A stretch of 64,000 nt of DNA, from the NCBI GenBank assembly GCA_035651995.1, contig DASRER010000002.1, positions 62,001 through 126,000 on the forward strand. Reading direction: 5' to 3'. Under the pieces are notes generated by a model. That model was not told the origin of the DNA. It saw nothing but the letters and a program-made list of their open reading frames with translations, and made no database searches. Made by a program: the position numbers and the translations under genes. Position 1 is the stretch's first letter, and every line of letters begins with the position of its first letter. This document shows positions 55,858 to 64,000 of the stretch, one piece after another. Source of the DNA: Terriglobales bacterium. Lineage in GTDB: Bacteria > Acidobacteriota > Terriglobia > Terriglobales > Acidobacteriaceae.

Positions 55858-58359
55858 TCACATTCTGAGTTCGACGATGGTCGCACCGGCGCCGCCTTCG
55901 TTGTGTGGCGGCTCGCTGACGGACGCCACATGAGGGTGCGTCTGCAGGAACTGGCGCAGCGCCTTGCGGAGAATTCCCATTCCGCTGCCGTGGACGACGC
56001 GCACGCGAGTCAGGCCTGCGAGGAAAGCGCGATCCACGAATTTTTCAACGCGGCGAGTGGCCTCGTCCACGTTCTCGCCGATAACGTTGATCTCGCTGGC
56101 CGCTGCCGAAACTTCGCCTTCGTCAACGGAAACCGAGATGCCGCGAGCGCGCGCGGCCGCGAGCGGAGAGGCGGCTGCGCCCGCCGCCCCAGCCCGGGTG
56201 ACCACTTCGGCGATGTCGCTTCGCGCCACCTTCATCTTCATGGCGCCGACTTCGACCTCGAAGGTGTTGTCGTCTACTCGGCGCTTCACCGTGCCGTTGC
56301 GGCCCAGCGACTTCAAGCGGACCGTGTCGCCTTCGCTGACGTGGCGGACGAGCGCGGGCTGCGCGTGGCTGTCGCCAACGTCGGCGCCGGTGGTGTGCGC
56401 GACCACGGACTGGTTGAACTGCTCTTTGAACTCGCGGCGGAGCTTGGCAACGCGGCGCTCAGCTTCTTTCGAGAGCTTCAACGCCGCGGCGCGGTCCTGG
56501 ACGGCGCTGACGTTCTCGCGCATCTGGTACTCGAAATCGCGCAGCGATTCTTCGAGCTTCTTCTCCAGTTCGCGGACTTTTTCCTTCTGCTCCTTGCGGC
56601 CCTCCGCGGCAAGACGGTTCTGCTCGCGCGCGACCTCCTGCTCGCGCCGGCGGAGCGCAGCGCGCTCCTGCTCGATTTGACGCAACTGCTCGTGCAGGCG
56701 GTCGAGGAAGCGCGCCACGTCCTGCGTCTGCGTGCCGAGGCGGCTGCGGGCCGACTGAATGATGGCCGGATTGAGGCCGAGGCGCTGCGCGATGTTGATG
56801 CCGGCCGACGCGCCCGGCACGCCGACGCGGAGCTCGTAAGTGGGCTGTAGCGTGTGCTCGTCGAAGCCGACGGCGGCGTTGAGCACGCCCGGCGTGTTCG
56901 CGCCGTAAATCTTCAGCGACGTGTGATGGGTGGAGATGATGCTGATGCAGCCCAGTGCGCGAAACTGCTCGGCGATGGCAACGGCGAGCGCGGCGCCTTC
57001 TTCGGGATCGGTGGCGGAGCCGAGTTCATCGAGCAGCACCAGCGACTGCGGCGTGGCAGTGCGCGAGATGAAATCAATGTTGGTTACGTGCGCGGAGAAC
57101 GTGGAAAGGTTCTGTTCGATGGACTGGTAGTCGCCGATATCGGCGAGCACGGCGTCGAACACGGGCAGTTCGGCGCGCTCGGCCGGAACCGGAATTCCGG
57201 ATTGCGCCATCAGCGCGAGCAGGCCGACCGTTTTCAGCGCCACGGTTTTTCCGCCGGTGTTCGGGCCGGTGATGACCAACTGCCGGTCGTCGGTCGCCGG
57301 TTGTCGGTGGGCGGCGGAAGCGCCGGCGCCAAGTTCGAGCGTGAGCGGGATGACGTGGCGGCCGTGCGCTTTCAGGTTGCGCTCCAGCAGCGGATGGCGG
57401 GCTGAGACGAGCGCCAGGCGCATCGCGCTGCTCTCGGCTGCGTGCATCTGCGGCGCCACGCACGCGTAATCCTCGGCAAAGCGCGCCTTCGCGAATTGGA
57501 GTTCGAGCTCGGCAAGCGCTTCGGCGGCGGCGATGATGTTGGCCGCTTGCCCGGCGACAAGCCCGGTCATTTCCAGCAGAATGCGGTGGGTTTCGGCGAG
57601 CTCCTCTTCCAGCAGGCGAACCAGCTCGTTGTTCTGCTCGATGGTTTCCAGCGGCTCGACGAAGATGGTTTGTCCGCTGGAACTGGCGCCGTGGACCACG
57701 CCGTTCACCTTTTTCTTCTGCTCGACTTTCACCGGAATGACGAAGCGCTCGCCGCGAATGGTGATCAACTCGTCCTGCACGGCGCCGCCTTCGGCGAGCC
57801 GCCGCAGGTAACCGCGCAGCGATTCCTGGATGAGCCGCTTCTGTTTTTCGATCTCACGCCGGATGCGCGCGAGTTCGGGCGAAGCACGGTCGTCGAGGGT
57901 GCCGTCCGGAAGGATTTTCTTGCGGAAGAAGCGGAGGAACTCGGTGAAGTCGGCGATGCCGCGGGAAAGCTCCGCGACGGCCGGCCAGGCCCCGCAGGCG
58001 GAGCTCGTCAACGACGATGGCGGATCCACAGCAATCTCGCGCCACTCGGCGGCACGATCCACAACGATCAGGATGTCGCGAATCTCGAGGGTCTCCAGCG
58101 CCGCGCCTGCGATGCGCGACTTCTCCACCAGACGCGCGGGGTCGAGCAGGCCGGAGAACTCGAAGCGTCCCCCCGCGCGGCAGTAGTCGCGAATCTCGGC
58201 GGTGAGCTGTTGCTGGCGGCGGATGTAGTCGAGGTCAGACGAGGGCGCCACCGACTGCACGCGCGCCCGGCCCAGGTCGGAGACGGCGTAGGCGCGCAGC
58301 AGTTCACGCAGCGACTCGAAATCGAGCAGGCGCGCGCTGGTGTTGGTCAATGCAGTCAC
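55858..58359 (-). CDS. mutS2: MutS2 endonuclease/recombination suppressor
   Basis: 833 residues from a GTG at 58359 (TALTNTSARLLDFESLRELL); the long frame that continues to 60327 is antisense to hemB and lipB and is rejected. The clamp/lever domain (QDELITIRGERFVIPVKVEQKKKVNGVVHGASSSGQT) is followed by the ATPase with Walker A ITGPNTGGKTVALKTVG and Walker B LVLLDELGSATDP. A coiled coil and a C-terminal Smr nuclease domain (RVRVVHGSGMGILRKALRQFL) end it. In recent work MutS2 acts on collided ribosomes and recombination intermediates. Between LTLELG and LVITGPN there is a 14-residue insertion encoded by a repeat. Confidence 0.95.
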   Translation of the reverse strand: MTALTNTSARLLDFESLRELLRAYAVSDLGRARVQSVAPSSDLDYIRRQQQLTAEIRDYCRAGGRFEFSGLLDPARLVEKSRIAGAALETLEIRDILIVVDRAAEWREIAVDPPSSLTSSACGAWPAVAELSRGIADFTEFLRFFRKKILPDGTLDDRASPELARIRREIEKQKRLIQESLRGYLRRLAEGGAVQDELITIRGERFVIPVKVEQKKKVNGVVHGASSSGQTIFVEPLETIEQNNELVRLLEEELAETHRILLEMTGLVAGQAANIIAAAEALAELELQFAKARFAEDYACVAPQMHAAESSAMRLALVSARHPLLERNLKAHGRHVIPLTLELGAGASAAHRQPATDDRQLVITGPNTGGKTVALKTVGLLALMAQSGIPVPAERAELPVFDAVLADIGDYQSIEQNLSTFSAHVTNIDFISRTATPQSLVLLDELGSATDPEEGAALAVAIAEQFRALGCISIISTHHTSLKIYGANTPGVLNAAVGFDEHTLQPTYELRVGVPGASAGINIAQRLGLNPAIIQSARSRLGTQTQDVARFLDRLHEQLRQIEQERAALRRREQEVAREQNRLAAEGRKEQKEKVRELEKKLEESLRDFEYQMRENVSAVQDRAAALKLSKEAERRVAKLRREFKEQFNQSVVAHTTGADVGDSHAQPALVRHVSEGDTVRLKSLGRNGTVKRRVDDNTFEVEVGAMKMKVARSDIAEVVTRAGAAGAAASPLAAARARGISVSVDEGEVSAAASEINVIGENVDEATRRVEKFVDRAFLAGLTRVRVVHGSGMGILRKALRQFLQTHPHVASVSEPPHNEGGAGATIVELRM
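57283..57312. repeat. GGTCGTCGG-type repeat inside mutS2
   Basis: CGGTCGTCGGTCGCCGGTTG encodes QPATDDRQ in frame just before the MutS2 Walker A strand. The same motif is in dnaG and after the ABC exporter gene. Confidence 0.7.
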
Positions 58360-58384
58360 ACAGACATCGTATCGCGACGCCGAG

Positions 58385-58631
58385 CTATTCGCAGAAGATG
58401 CGGAAACCTGGACGGTTCTTGATGGTGGGGGTAGCTGACGCCGAAGGTCTTCTCCATCTGCTTGATGGAGCTGTGGCAGCCTCCAAGCGCGGCGACGAAG
58501 ATCTGATCGTCGGCGTTGAGTGGAGCCATCGGCGGCAGCTCGAACTCGCCTTCCAGCGCAATGCCGCCCTCGGTGATGCGCCCCCGCTCGATGACCAGGT
58601 CCCTGTCTCCGGTCAGCTTCGTTAGCGCCTG
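58385..58631 (-). pseudogene. DUF2089-type gene remnant with frameshift
   Basis: One frame reads ALEGEFELPPMAPLNADDQIFVAALGGCHSSIKQMEKTFGVSYP, the pattern of DUF2089 regulators (FELPPL..L..EQ..FV...LR..G.IK..E...GISYPTV). At a run of five C (58427-58431 on the plus strand as G) the frame shifts and continues PTIKNR, and then ends at TAG (58385). There is no start codon and no zinc-ribbon half. It lies between mutS2 and hemB. Confidence 0.75.
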
Positions 58632-58703
58632 TCAGTCGCTTTTCACGGGGGACACGCACTAGAACGATGTTGTTACCGAAGCGTTGAATTCGTCTGCTTG
58701 CTG

Positions 58704-58709
58704 TAGAAT
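58704..58709 (+). promoter_or_regulatory. -10 box (TAGAAT) of hemB, leaderless arrangement
   Basis: TAGAAT ends seven bases before the ATG at 58717. A GGAG lies only one base from the ATG, too close to act as a ribosome binding site. TTGAAT lies upstream but only 14 bases away. Confidence 0.45.
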
Positions 58710-58716
58710 TCGGAGC

Positions 58717-59775
58717 ATGTCGTTCCCTGTCACCCGAATGCGTCGGCTGCGGCAGAGCGAAGCCCTGCGGGCGATGGTTCGCGAGACGCGACTCACGCCA
58801 GAGAGCTTTGTGTACCCGCTCTTCGTGTGCCCGGGTGAAGGGGTACGCAAGGAAATTGGCTCGATGCCTGGGGTGTTCAACCTGTCGGTGGACGAGGCGG
58901 TCAAGGAGGCGCGCGAGGCGCATTCGCTGGGCATCCCCGCGCTCATCCTGTTCGGGCTGCCGGAGTCGAAGGACGAAATCGCGACCGGCGCCTGGGACGA
59001 AAATGGCATCGTGCAGCGTGCGGCGCGGGCCATCAAGCGCGAGGTATCCGAGATCTTGCTGATCGGCGACGTTTGCCTGTGCGAGTACATGTCGCACGGG
59101 CATTGTGGCGTGGTCCGCCAGAAGTTGCGCGAGTCGAAGGGCCCGCGCACGGTCGTCGCAAGCCGCGGGCAAATGGCCGCGGTGATGGAGCGAGCGCTGG
59201 CGACGGATTTCGAGATCGCCAACGACGAGACGCTCGACATCCTGTCGAAAACTTCGGTTTCGCTGGCGCGTGCCGGGATCGACATCGTGGCGCCTTCGGA
59301 CATGATGGACGGCCGCGTCGCCGCGATCCGCAAGGCGCTCGACGACGCCGGCCTGGTGAACGTCCCCATCCTTTCTTATGCGGCGAAATTTGCCTCGGGA
59401 TACTACGGGCCATTTCGCGAGGCGGCCGATTCGGCGCCGCAGTTCGGCGACCGGCGCAGCTACCAGATGGATCCGGCGAACCTGCGCGAGGCCATGCGGG
59501 AGATCGCGCTCGACCTGGAAGAGGGCGCGGACATGATCATGGTGAAGCCGGCGCTTCCCTACCTCGACGTGATCGCCGAGGCGCGGCGACGCTACGAGGC
59601 GCCGCTTGCCGCCTACCAGGTCTCGGGCGAATACGCGATGATCGAGGCTGCGGCGCGCAACGGCTGGATTGACCGCGAGCGGATCATGATGGAGTCGCTG
59701 ACCTCCATCCGCCGCGCGGGCGCCGACGTCATCTTGACGTACTTCGCCAAGGACGCGGCACAGCTGCTGGCCTGA
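58717..59775 (+). CDS. hemB: Delta-aminolevulinic acid dehydratase (porphobilinogen synthase)
   Basis: 352 residues from the ATG at 58717 ([13 protein letters not shown]). Two molecules of 5-aminolevulinate condense to porphobilinogen in haem and tetrapyrrole synthesis. The three-cysteine zinc site is present ([14 protein letters not shown]), so the zinc type is expected. The Schiff-base lysines are in [16 protein letters not shown] and [11 protein letters not shown]. The gene is followed by lipB 69 bases later. Haem supply fits with the nearby ccm operon far upstream only functionally. Confidence 0.96.
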   Translation: MSFPVTRMRRLRQSEALRAMVRETRLTPESFVYPLFVCPGEGVRKEIGSMPGVFNLSVDEAVKEAREAHSLGIPALILFGLPESKDEIATGAWDENGIVQRAARAIKREVSEILLIGDVCLCEYMSHGHCGVVRQKLRESKGPRTVVASRGQMAAVMERALATDFEIANDETLDILSKTSVSLARAGIDIVAPSDMMDGRVAAIRKALDDAGLVNVPILSYAAKFASGYYGPFREAADSAPQFGDRRSYQMDPANLREAMREIALDLEEGADMIMVKPALPYLDVIAEARRRYEAPLAAYQVSGEYAMIEAAARNGWIDRERIMMESLTSIRRAGADVILTYFAKDAAQLLA

Positions 59776-59844
59776 AGTGCCGGCGGGCGCTGGTGCGTGG
59801 CGTGTCGTAGAATCTTCTCGCCGGCCTCTTGTTGCCGTCTTTCC

Positions 59845-60606
59845 ATGAAGCTGTCTGCCGTCCAGCTCGGAAGAGTGCCCTACTCGCTGGGCCTGGCGCT
59901 CCAGGACGAGTTGATCGCGGCGCGCAAAGAAGGCCGCATCTCCGACACTCTGTTGCTTCTTGAGCACCCGCCGGTGGTGACGCTCGGGCGCAACGCGAAG
60001 GCCAGGAACGTGCTCGCCTCGGCCGAGCAGCTCAAGAGCCGCGAGGTCGAGATCTTCGAATGCAATCGCGGCGGCGATGTAACCTTCCATGGACCAGGAC
60101 AGCTGGTCGGATATCCCATTGTTGACCTGTTCGGGTTCAAGCCGCGAATCGGCGCGGTGGAGTTCGTGCGCAAGCTGGAAGAGGTGCTGATCCGCACCTG
60201 CGCAGCGTACGGCATTGCGGCGCAGCGAATTCCGGGTCTGACCGGCGTGTGGACACGGCCGCAGGCGGGCGAGCCTGCCAAGATTGCCGCCATCGGCGTG
60301 CACATTTCGCGCGGCGTCACATCGCACGGCTTCGCGCTCAATGTCAGCACCGACCTTGCTTACTTCCAGCTGATCGTGCCATGCGGCATCCAGGACAAGT
60401 CCGTGACCTCAATCGAGAAGGAACTCGGTCGCGCCGTGGAGCTCGCCGAAGTGGGCGAAACGGCAGCGCGGCAGTTCGGCAGCGTCTTCGGCGAGCAGGT
60501 CTTGTGGACGGAGACCGTCGAGGCGCTGCTGGGACGCAGCGTCGGCGTACCGCTGCGCGCGCCGGCGGGCACCGAAGCGGGCGGAGAGGATGTGTGGCTG
60601 GCATGA
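59845..60606 (+). CDS. lipB: Octanoyltransferase LipB
   Basis: 253 residues from the ATG at 59845. It moves octanoyl from acyl-carrier protein to lipoyl domains, the first step of lipoate assembly. The conserved Lys is in KIAAIGVHISRGVTSHGFALNV and the catalytic Cys is in LIVPCGI; RGGDVTFHGPGQLVGYP is the substrate-binding block. The stop overlaps the next small gene (ATGA). The 2-oxoacid dehydrogenase E1 genes downstream make the role in lipoylation of an E2 subunit likely. The C-terminal 25 residues are an unconserved tail. Confidence 0.96.
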   Translation: MKLSAVQLGRVPYSLGLALQDELIAARKEGRISDTLLLLEHPPVVTLGRNAKARNVLASAEQLKSREVEIFECNRGGDVTFHGPGQLVGYPIVDLFGFKPRIGAVEFVRKLEEVLIRTCAAYGIAAQRIPGLTGVWTRPQAGEPAKIAAIGVHISRGVTSHGFALNVSTDLAYFQLIVPCGIQDKSVTSIEKELGRAVELAEVGETAARQFGSVFGEQVLWTETVEALLGRSVGVPLRAPAGTEAGGEDVWLA

Positions 60607-60842
60607 CCGACGAAGCTCCCGAGCAGGAATTCGACTGGGAGGAGTGGCCGGAGCGTCGTGCCGAGATGGTGCAGGCGCTGGACGGACTGAAGAAGCAGGC
60701 CGGCGCGCTGGAAGGCGGGCAGCAGCTTGATCCGCTCCGCGCAGCCATGGACAAGTTCCGCCGCGATATGGAGAACGTGATCCGCGCCGGTGACGAGGAG
60801 TACCGGATGCGGCATCCGGGGGCGAAGTTCGATTCCAACTAG
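60603..60842 (+). CDS. Small acidic protein, unknown function, coupled to lipB
   Basis: 79 residues. The ATG overlaps the lipB stop (ATGA). It is rich in Glu/Asp and Trp at the N-terminus (EQEFDWEEWPERRAEMV) and helical after that (LDGLKKQAGALEGGQQLDPLRAAMDKFRRDMENVIRAG). No family was recognised. Five bases separate its stop from the E1 alpha gene, so it is part of the dehydrogenase-lipoylation unit. A regulatory or assembly role is possible but not shown. Confidence 0.7.
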   Translation: MTDEAPEQEFDWEEWPERRAEMVQALDGLKKQAGALEGGQQLDPLRAAMDKFRRDMENVIRAGDEEYRMRHPGAKFDSN

Positions 60843-60847
60843 ATTCG

Positions 60848-62164
60848 ATGGCGAAGAAGAAAAACAATTCGTCAGAGGGACGCGCCGGTGGCAACGGACG
60901 CAGCTCGCGACCGGCGGCAAGTCGCGCGGCGAAGCCTTCGCCAAACGGCGCGGGCACTGCGCAGCGCAGCTACAGCATAGCCGACTGGCGGCTAGAGCGG
61001 CCGGACTTCCGGGTCGCCATGGTCAGCGACAGCAAGGGCGTGCGCTACGAAGTGCGTGGCGACCTTTCGGCGCCGCCACCGCCAATCCGCGATTCCAAGT
61101 ACCTGACGCGCGAGCAGTGCATTGAGATCTACCGCTGGATGCTGCTCAACCGGCGCATGGAGCAGGCGCTTGAGAACCTCTACAAACAGGGAAAAGTTGT
61201 AGGCGGCGTGTACTTCGGCCTGGGGCAGGAGGGGTGCTCGTGCGCCTCAGCGTACGCGCTGAAGGAAGATGACTGGTTCGGTCCGATGATCCGCAACCAG
61301 GGCGCGCTGCTGGTGCGCGGCTGGCGCGCGCGCGACGTCATGATGCAATACATGGCCAAGGCCGATTCGCCCAGTCGCGGCAAAGACGCGAACACACATT
61401 TCGGCGACATCATCAATCGGAACCAGGTCGCGCCCATTTCCATGCTCGGCGACCACGTTCCGATCCTCGCCGGCGTTGCGCTGGGCGCGCGCATTCAGGG
61501 CCGGAACATTGCGTGTCTCACCTGGCTGGGCGATGGCGGACAGTCCACTGGCCCGACCTACGAGGGCTTCAATTTCGCGGCGGTCCAGAAACTTGGTGTG
61601 GTGCTGATCGTGGAGAGCAACCTATGGGCGTACTCGACGCCGACGGAAATGCAGGTTGGCGTGCGCGACCTCGCTGAACGTGCCATCGGGTACGGCGTGC
61701 CGGGCGTGATTGTGGATGGAACCGATCCATGCCAGGTCTATGACGCGACGCATGAGGCTTGCGAGCGCGCGCGACGCGGCGAGGGCGCCACGCTGATCGA
61801 AGCCAAGATGATGCGCATGAAAGGACATGCCATTCACGACGCCGCAGCATACGTTCCGCAGCCGCTGTTCGAGTACTGGCGTAAACGTGATCCGATCGGG
61901 CGCTTCGAAGCGTACCTGCTGCAAAAGGGCTGGTTGAGTGCGAAGGACAACACAGCGCTCATTGCCGACGTGGAGCGCGAGCTCGAAGAAGACCGCGAAT
62001 TTGCCGAGGAGTCCCCCATGCCGAAACCGGAGACGGCCGCGGCGGGCGTTTACTGCGAAGCGGGCTGCCACAATATTCCGGTGAAGTACGGCAAAGTCAA
62101 AATGAAGGACCAGCGCGCAGCAGCAAAGGTCAAGGAAACCGAAGCTGCGCTGCATTTCAAATAG
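60848..62164 (+). CDS. 2-oxoacid dehydrogenase E1 component, alpha subunit
   Basis: 438 residues. A Lys/Arg/Ala-rich extension of about 60 residues precedes the E1 alpha domain (EQCIEIYRWMLLNRRMEQALENLYKQGKVVGG). The TPP motif is GDGGQSTGPTYEGFNFA, with the family NQ..LL and conserved PTEMQVGVRDLAERAIGYG following. It decarboxylates pyruvate or branched 2-oxoacids together with the beta subunit in the next gene, six bases away. The substrate specificity (pyruvate or branched-chain) cannot be told. A Cys/His-containing stretch near the C-terminus (YCEAGCHNIPVKYG) is unusual. Confidence 0.92.
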   Translation: MAKKKNNSSEGRAGGNGRSSRPAASRAAKPSPNGAGTAQRSYSIADWRLERPDFRVAMVSDSKGVRYEVRGDLSAPPPPIRDSKYLTREQCIEIYRWMLLNRRMEQALENLYKQGKVVGGVYFGLGQEGCSCASAYALKEDDWFGPMIRNQGALLVRGWRARDVMMQYMAKADSPSRGKDANTHFGDIINRNQVAPISMLGDHVPILAGVALGARIQGRNIACLTWLGDGGQSTGPTYEGFNFAAVQKLGVVLIVESNLWAYSTPTEMQVGVRDLAERAIGYGVPGVIVDGTDPCQVYDATHEACERARRGEGATLIEAKMMRMKGHAIHDAAAYVPQPLFEYWRKRDPIGRFEAYLLQKGWLSAKDNTALIADVERELEEDREFAEESPMPKPETAAAGVYCEAGCHNIPVKYGKVKMKDQRAAAKVKETEAALHFK

Positions 62165-62170
62165 ATAAAT

Positions 62171-63145
62171 ATGGCGCAGGTCACCTATCTCGAAGCGATT
62201 CGCCAGGGGCTCTGGGAAGAGATGGAGCAAGACCCACGCGTGTTCTGCATCGGCGAAGACATCGGCATCTACGGCGGCGCGTTCAAGGTGACCGATGGCT
62301 TTATTGATCGCTTCGGGCCGGAGCGCGTGGTGGACACACCGATCGCTGAGGCGGCCATCGTGAGCGCGGCGTACGGCGCGTCGCTGACCGGATTGCGGCC
62401 CGTCGCCGAGTTTCAGTTCATCGACTTCATCTCGTGTGCATTCAACCAGATCATCAACGTGCTCGCGAAATCGCACTACCGCTGGGGCGCGCCCGCGCCG
62501 GTGGTGCTCCGCGGGCCGAGCGGCGGAGGCGTGCACGGCGGCCCGTTCCACTCGCAGAATCCCGAGATGTACTTTGTCCACACGCCCGGCCTGAAGGTCG
62601 TGTACCCGGCCACAGCGTACGACGCCAAGGGACTGATCAAGTCGGCCATTCGCGACAACAATCCGGTTCTGTTCTTCGAGCACAAGTTCTTGTACCGCCG
62701 CGTCAAGGAAGAATTGCCGGCGGAAGATTATGTGGTGCCCCTCGGCAAGGCGCGCGTGGCACGCACCGGCCAGCACATCAGCGTGATCACTTACGCTGCC
62801 ATGGTGCACGTGGCGCTTGAGGCAGCGGAAGTCTTGGCGAAGGAAGGTATCGAGCTCGAGGTGGTGGACCTGCGCACGCTTCTTCCACTGGATCGCGAGG
62901 CGATCGTCGAAACCACGCGGCGGACGAACAAAGTGATCATTCTGCACGAGGACACGAAGACGGGCGGAATCGCGGGCGAGATTACGTCCATCATTAACGA
63001 AGAGGCGTTTGACGACCTCGACGGGCCGATCGTGCGCATCGCGGCCCTCGACACGCCGGTGCCGTTTTCGCCGCCACTTGAGGAGTACTTTCTGCCCAAG
63101 GTCGCCGATGTGGTGGAGAAGGCGCGCTGGCTGCGGCGGCACTGA
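62171..63145 (+). CDS. 2-oxoacid dehydrogenase E1 component, beta subunit
   Basis: 324 residues, E1 beta of the alpha2-beta2 type. Conserved blocks are CIGEDIGIYGGAFKVT, DTPIAEAAIVSAAYGASLTGLRPVAEFQF, RGPSGGGVHGGPFHSQ and DLRTLLPLDREAIVE. It provides half of the TPP and lipoyl-domain sites. It directly follows the alpha gene. The E2 and E3 subunits are not in the window, though lipB supports a lipoate-dependent complex. Confidence 0.95.
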   Translation: MAQVTYLEAIRQGLWEEMEQDPRVFCIGEDIGIYGGAFKVTDGFIDRFGPERVVDTPIAEAAIVSAAYGASLTGLRPVAEFQFIDFISCAFNQIINVLAKSHYRWGAPAPVVLRGPSGGGVHGGPFHSQNPEMYFVHTPGLKVVYPATAYDAKGLIKSAIRDNNPVLFFEHKFLYRRVKEELPAEDYVVPLGKARVARTGQHISVITYAAMVHVALEAAEVLAKEGIELEVVDLRTLLPLDREAIVETTRRTNKVIILHEDTKTGGIAGEITSIINEEAFDDLDGPIVRIAALDTPVPFSPPLEEYFLPKVADVVEKARWLRRH

Positions 63146-63172
63146 CGCTTCAGGAAGCCGCAAGGAGATCTC

Positions 63173-63661
63173 ATGGCCAATCCTTCCGATGCGCTCGTCG
63201 CCGAACTGCTCCGCGGCCGTTACGTGGCGTCGCTCGCGACCGAGAACGCCGACGGAAGCATCCACATGGTTGCGGTGTGGTTCGCCCACCATGAGAAACA
63301 TCTGTACGTGGCGACTTCATCTCGCAGCCGGAAGGCACGCAACATAAGCGCCAAGCCCAAGGCTTCTCTGATGATTGACGTTCGCGGTGCAGAGGGGCGT
63401 GGCGTAACCGCGTCTGGATTCGCGCGCGTCATCGGCGGCCAACGCTCACGCGAGTTGAACGCCCGCATCTATGATCGCTATCTGAGCAGCGAAGCGATGG
63501 CCGACCCACGCGTTGGCCCTGTGTTTGCACAGTGGAATGACGTGACCATCGAGATTGCGCCCTCGTCCTGGATTTCCTGGGACGTGCGCGTGGCCGACCG
63601 CGAGGTATTCGGCGGCGCATTCGCCAGCAGTCCCGACTACATGCTGCCCCGGCAGCTCTGA
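63173..63661 (+). CDS. Pyridoxamine 5'-phosphate oxidase family (FMN-binding split barrel) protein
   Basis: 162 residues. The split-barrel pattern RYVASLATENADGSIHMVAVWFAHHEKHLYVATSSRSRKARNI is typical of the PNPOx-like family of FMN- or F420-binding proteins; the last part forms the flavin phosphate site. The exact reaction is unknown. It has a ribosome binding site (AAGGAG) and starts 28 bases after the E1 beta gene, likely in the same unit. Confidence 0.85.
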   Translation: MANPSDALVAELLRGRYVASLATENADGSIHMVAVWFAHHEKHLYVATSSRSRKARNISAKPKASLMIDVRGAEGRGVTASGFARVIGGQRSRELNARIYDRYLSSEAMADPRVGPVFAQWNDVTIEIAPSSWISWDVRVADREVFGGAFASSPDYMLPRQL

Positions 63662-63669
63662 GGAGGCCT

Positions 63670-64000
63670 GTGCCCTACCTGCTGAAGACCGAGCCTTCCG
63701 AATACAGTTTCGACGATCTTGCCAAGGACAAGCAAACAGTATGGGACGGCGTGTCGAACCCGGTCGCGCTCAAGAATCTCCGGGCCATGAAACCTGGCGA
63801 CAAGCTGGTGATCTACCATACTGGCGACGAGCGACGCGTGGCCGGGACGGCCAGCGTGGTTTCGGTCGACGCAGCGGACCCGAAGTCTCCACAGGTGGAG
63901 ATCAAGGCGGGCCGAAAGTTCGCTGAAGGCAAGACGCTCTCCGACGTGAAAGCCAGCAAGCTCTTCGCCGACTCGCCGCTGGTGCGGCAAGGCCGCTTGT
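63670..64000 (+). CDS. EVE-domain protein, N-terminal part (cut by window edge)
   Basis: The GTG at 63670 has AGGAGG immediately upstream. 110 residues are visible: PYLLKTEPSEYSFDDLAKDKQTVWDGVSNPVALKNLRAMKPGDKLVIYHTGDERRVAGTASVVS. KTEPxxYS and WDGVxNPxAxxNLRxMKxGDxxxxYHT are the hallmarks of the EVE/thymocyte nuclear protein 1-like domain, a PUA-related fold thought to bind modified bases in DNA or RNA. The C-terminus lies beyond the window. Confidence 0.93.
   Translation, partial: MPYLLKTEPSEYSFDDLAKDKQTVWDGVSNPVALKNLRAMKPGDKLVIYHTGDERRVAGTASVVSVDAADPKSPQVEIKAGRKFAEGKTLSDVKASKLFADSPLVRQGRL

Noticed and set aside
58360-60327. Very long minus-strand frame continuing upstream of mutS2 to 60327
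   Set aside because: It runs antisense through hemB and lipB and is Arg/His-rich without any domain; high GC leaves long antisense frames open. mutS2 starts at the GTG at 58359.

Overview
This is a high-GC bacterial chromosome segment that most likely comes from an acidobacterium (Acidobacteriota, Terriglobia type). The evidence is two proteins of the 'VWFA-related acidobacterial domain' type, a giant Oar-like TonB-dependent receptor with a carboxypeptidase-regulatory-like N-terminus, DUF5666, and dispersed palindromic repeats of a kind common in that phylum. No tRNA, rRNA operon, CRISPR array, prophage or insertion sequence was seen. The taxonomic call is an inference from gene content.

Layout. 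0-2 kb: the end of a fatty-acid desaturase and a histidine kinase/OmpR regulator pair. 2-5 kb: a System I cytochrome c maturation operon ccmE-ccmA-ccmB-ccmC-ccmD (minus strand), with a CxxxY-type CcmE and a 37-residue CcmD. 5-9 kb: a small membrane protein, a VWA protein and thiC. 9-14 kb: hypothetical genes, an alpha/beta hydrolase, a receiver-PilZ protein and a quinone reductase. 14.8-21.2 kb: a DUF5666 / Oar-like receptor / VWA gene series. 21.4-30.2 kb: a complete-looking but unusual gas vesicle cluster on the minus strand, in transcription order ArsA/Get3-like double ATPase, GvpF/L, GvpS/M-like, GvpF/L, GvpK, GvpJ, GvpA, a large soluble PAS histidine kinase, a stand-alone receiver, GvpF/L and GvpG. 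No GvpN or GvpO is visible.

30-36 kb: an ArnT-type glycosyltransferase, an HpnI-like glycosyltransferase and two MacB-type permeases. 36.1-36.6 kb: RNase P RNA, followed by a broken TolB/TPR-type gene. 37-44 kb: enoyl-CoA hydratase, rpiB, a GNAT acetyltransferase, glyA, an ABC exporter and a GT4 glycosyltransferase. 44-50 kb: a LolA-like periplasmic protein, an ABHD18-like hydrolase and an alr-dnaB pair. 50-54 kb: the macromolecular synthesis genes dnaG-rpoD (no rpsU). 54-58.6 kb: a hydrolase gene remnant, a Tat-exported GH1 beta-glucosidase, mutS2 and a DUF2089 remnant. 58.7-64 kb: hemB, lipB, a small acidic protein, E1 alpha and E1 beta of a 2-oxoacid dehydrogenase, a PNPOx-like protein and the start of an EVE-domain gene. 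lipB next to the E1 genes fits a lipoate-dependent dehydrogenase module.

The most interesting system is the gas vesicle cluster: a kinase with a cysteine cluster and its receiver sit inside the structural operon, and a tandem ArsA/Get3-type ATPase with paired CxxC motifs occupies the place where the AAA+ ATPase GvpN would be expected. Other notable points are the CxxxY CcmE without a visible ccmH, three decayed gene remnants, short repeats that have entered the coding sequences of dnaG and mutS2 in frame, and several genes with a -10 box so close to the start codon that the mRNA should be leaderless.
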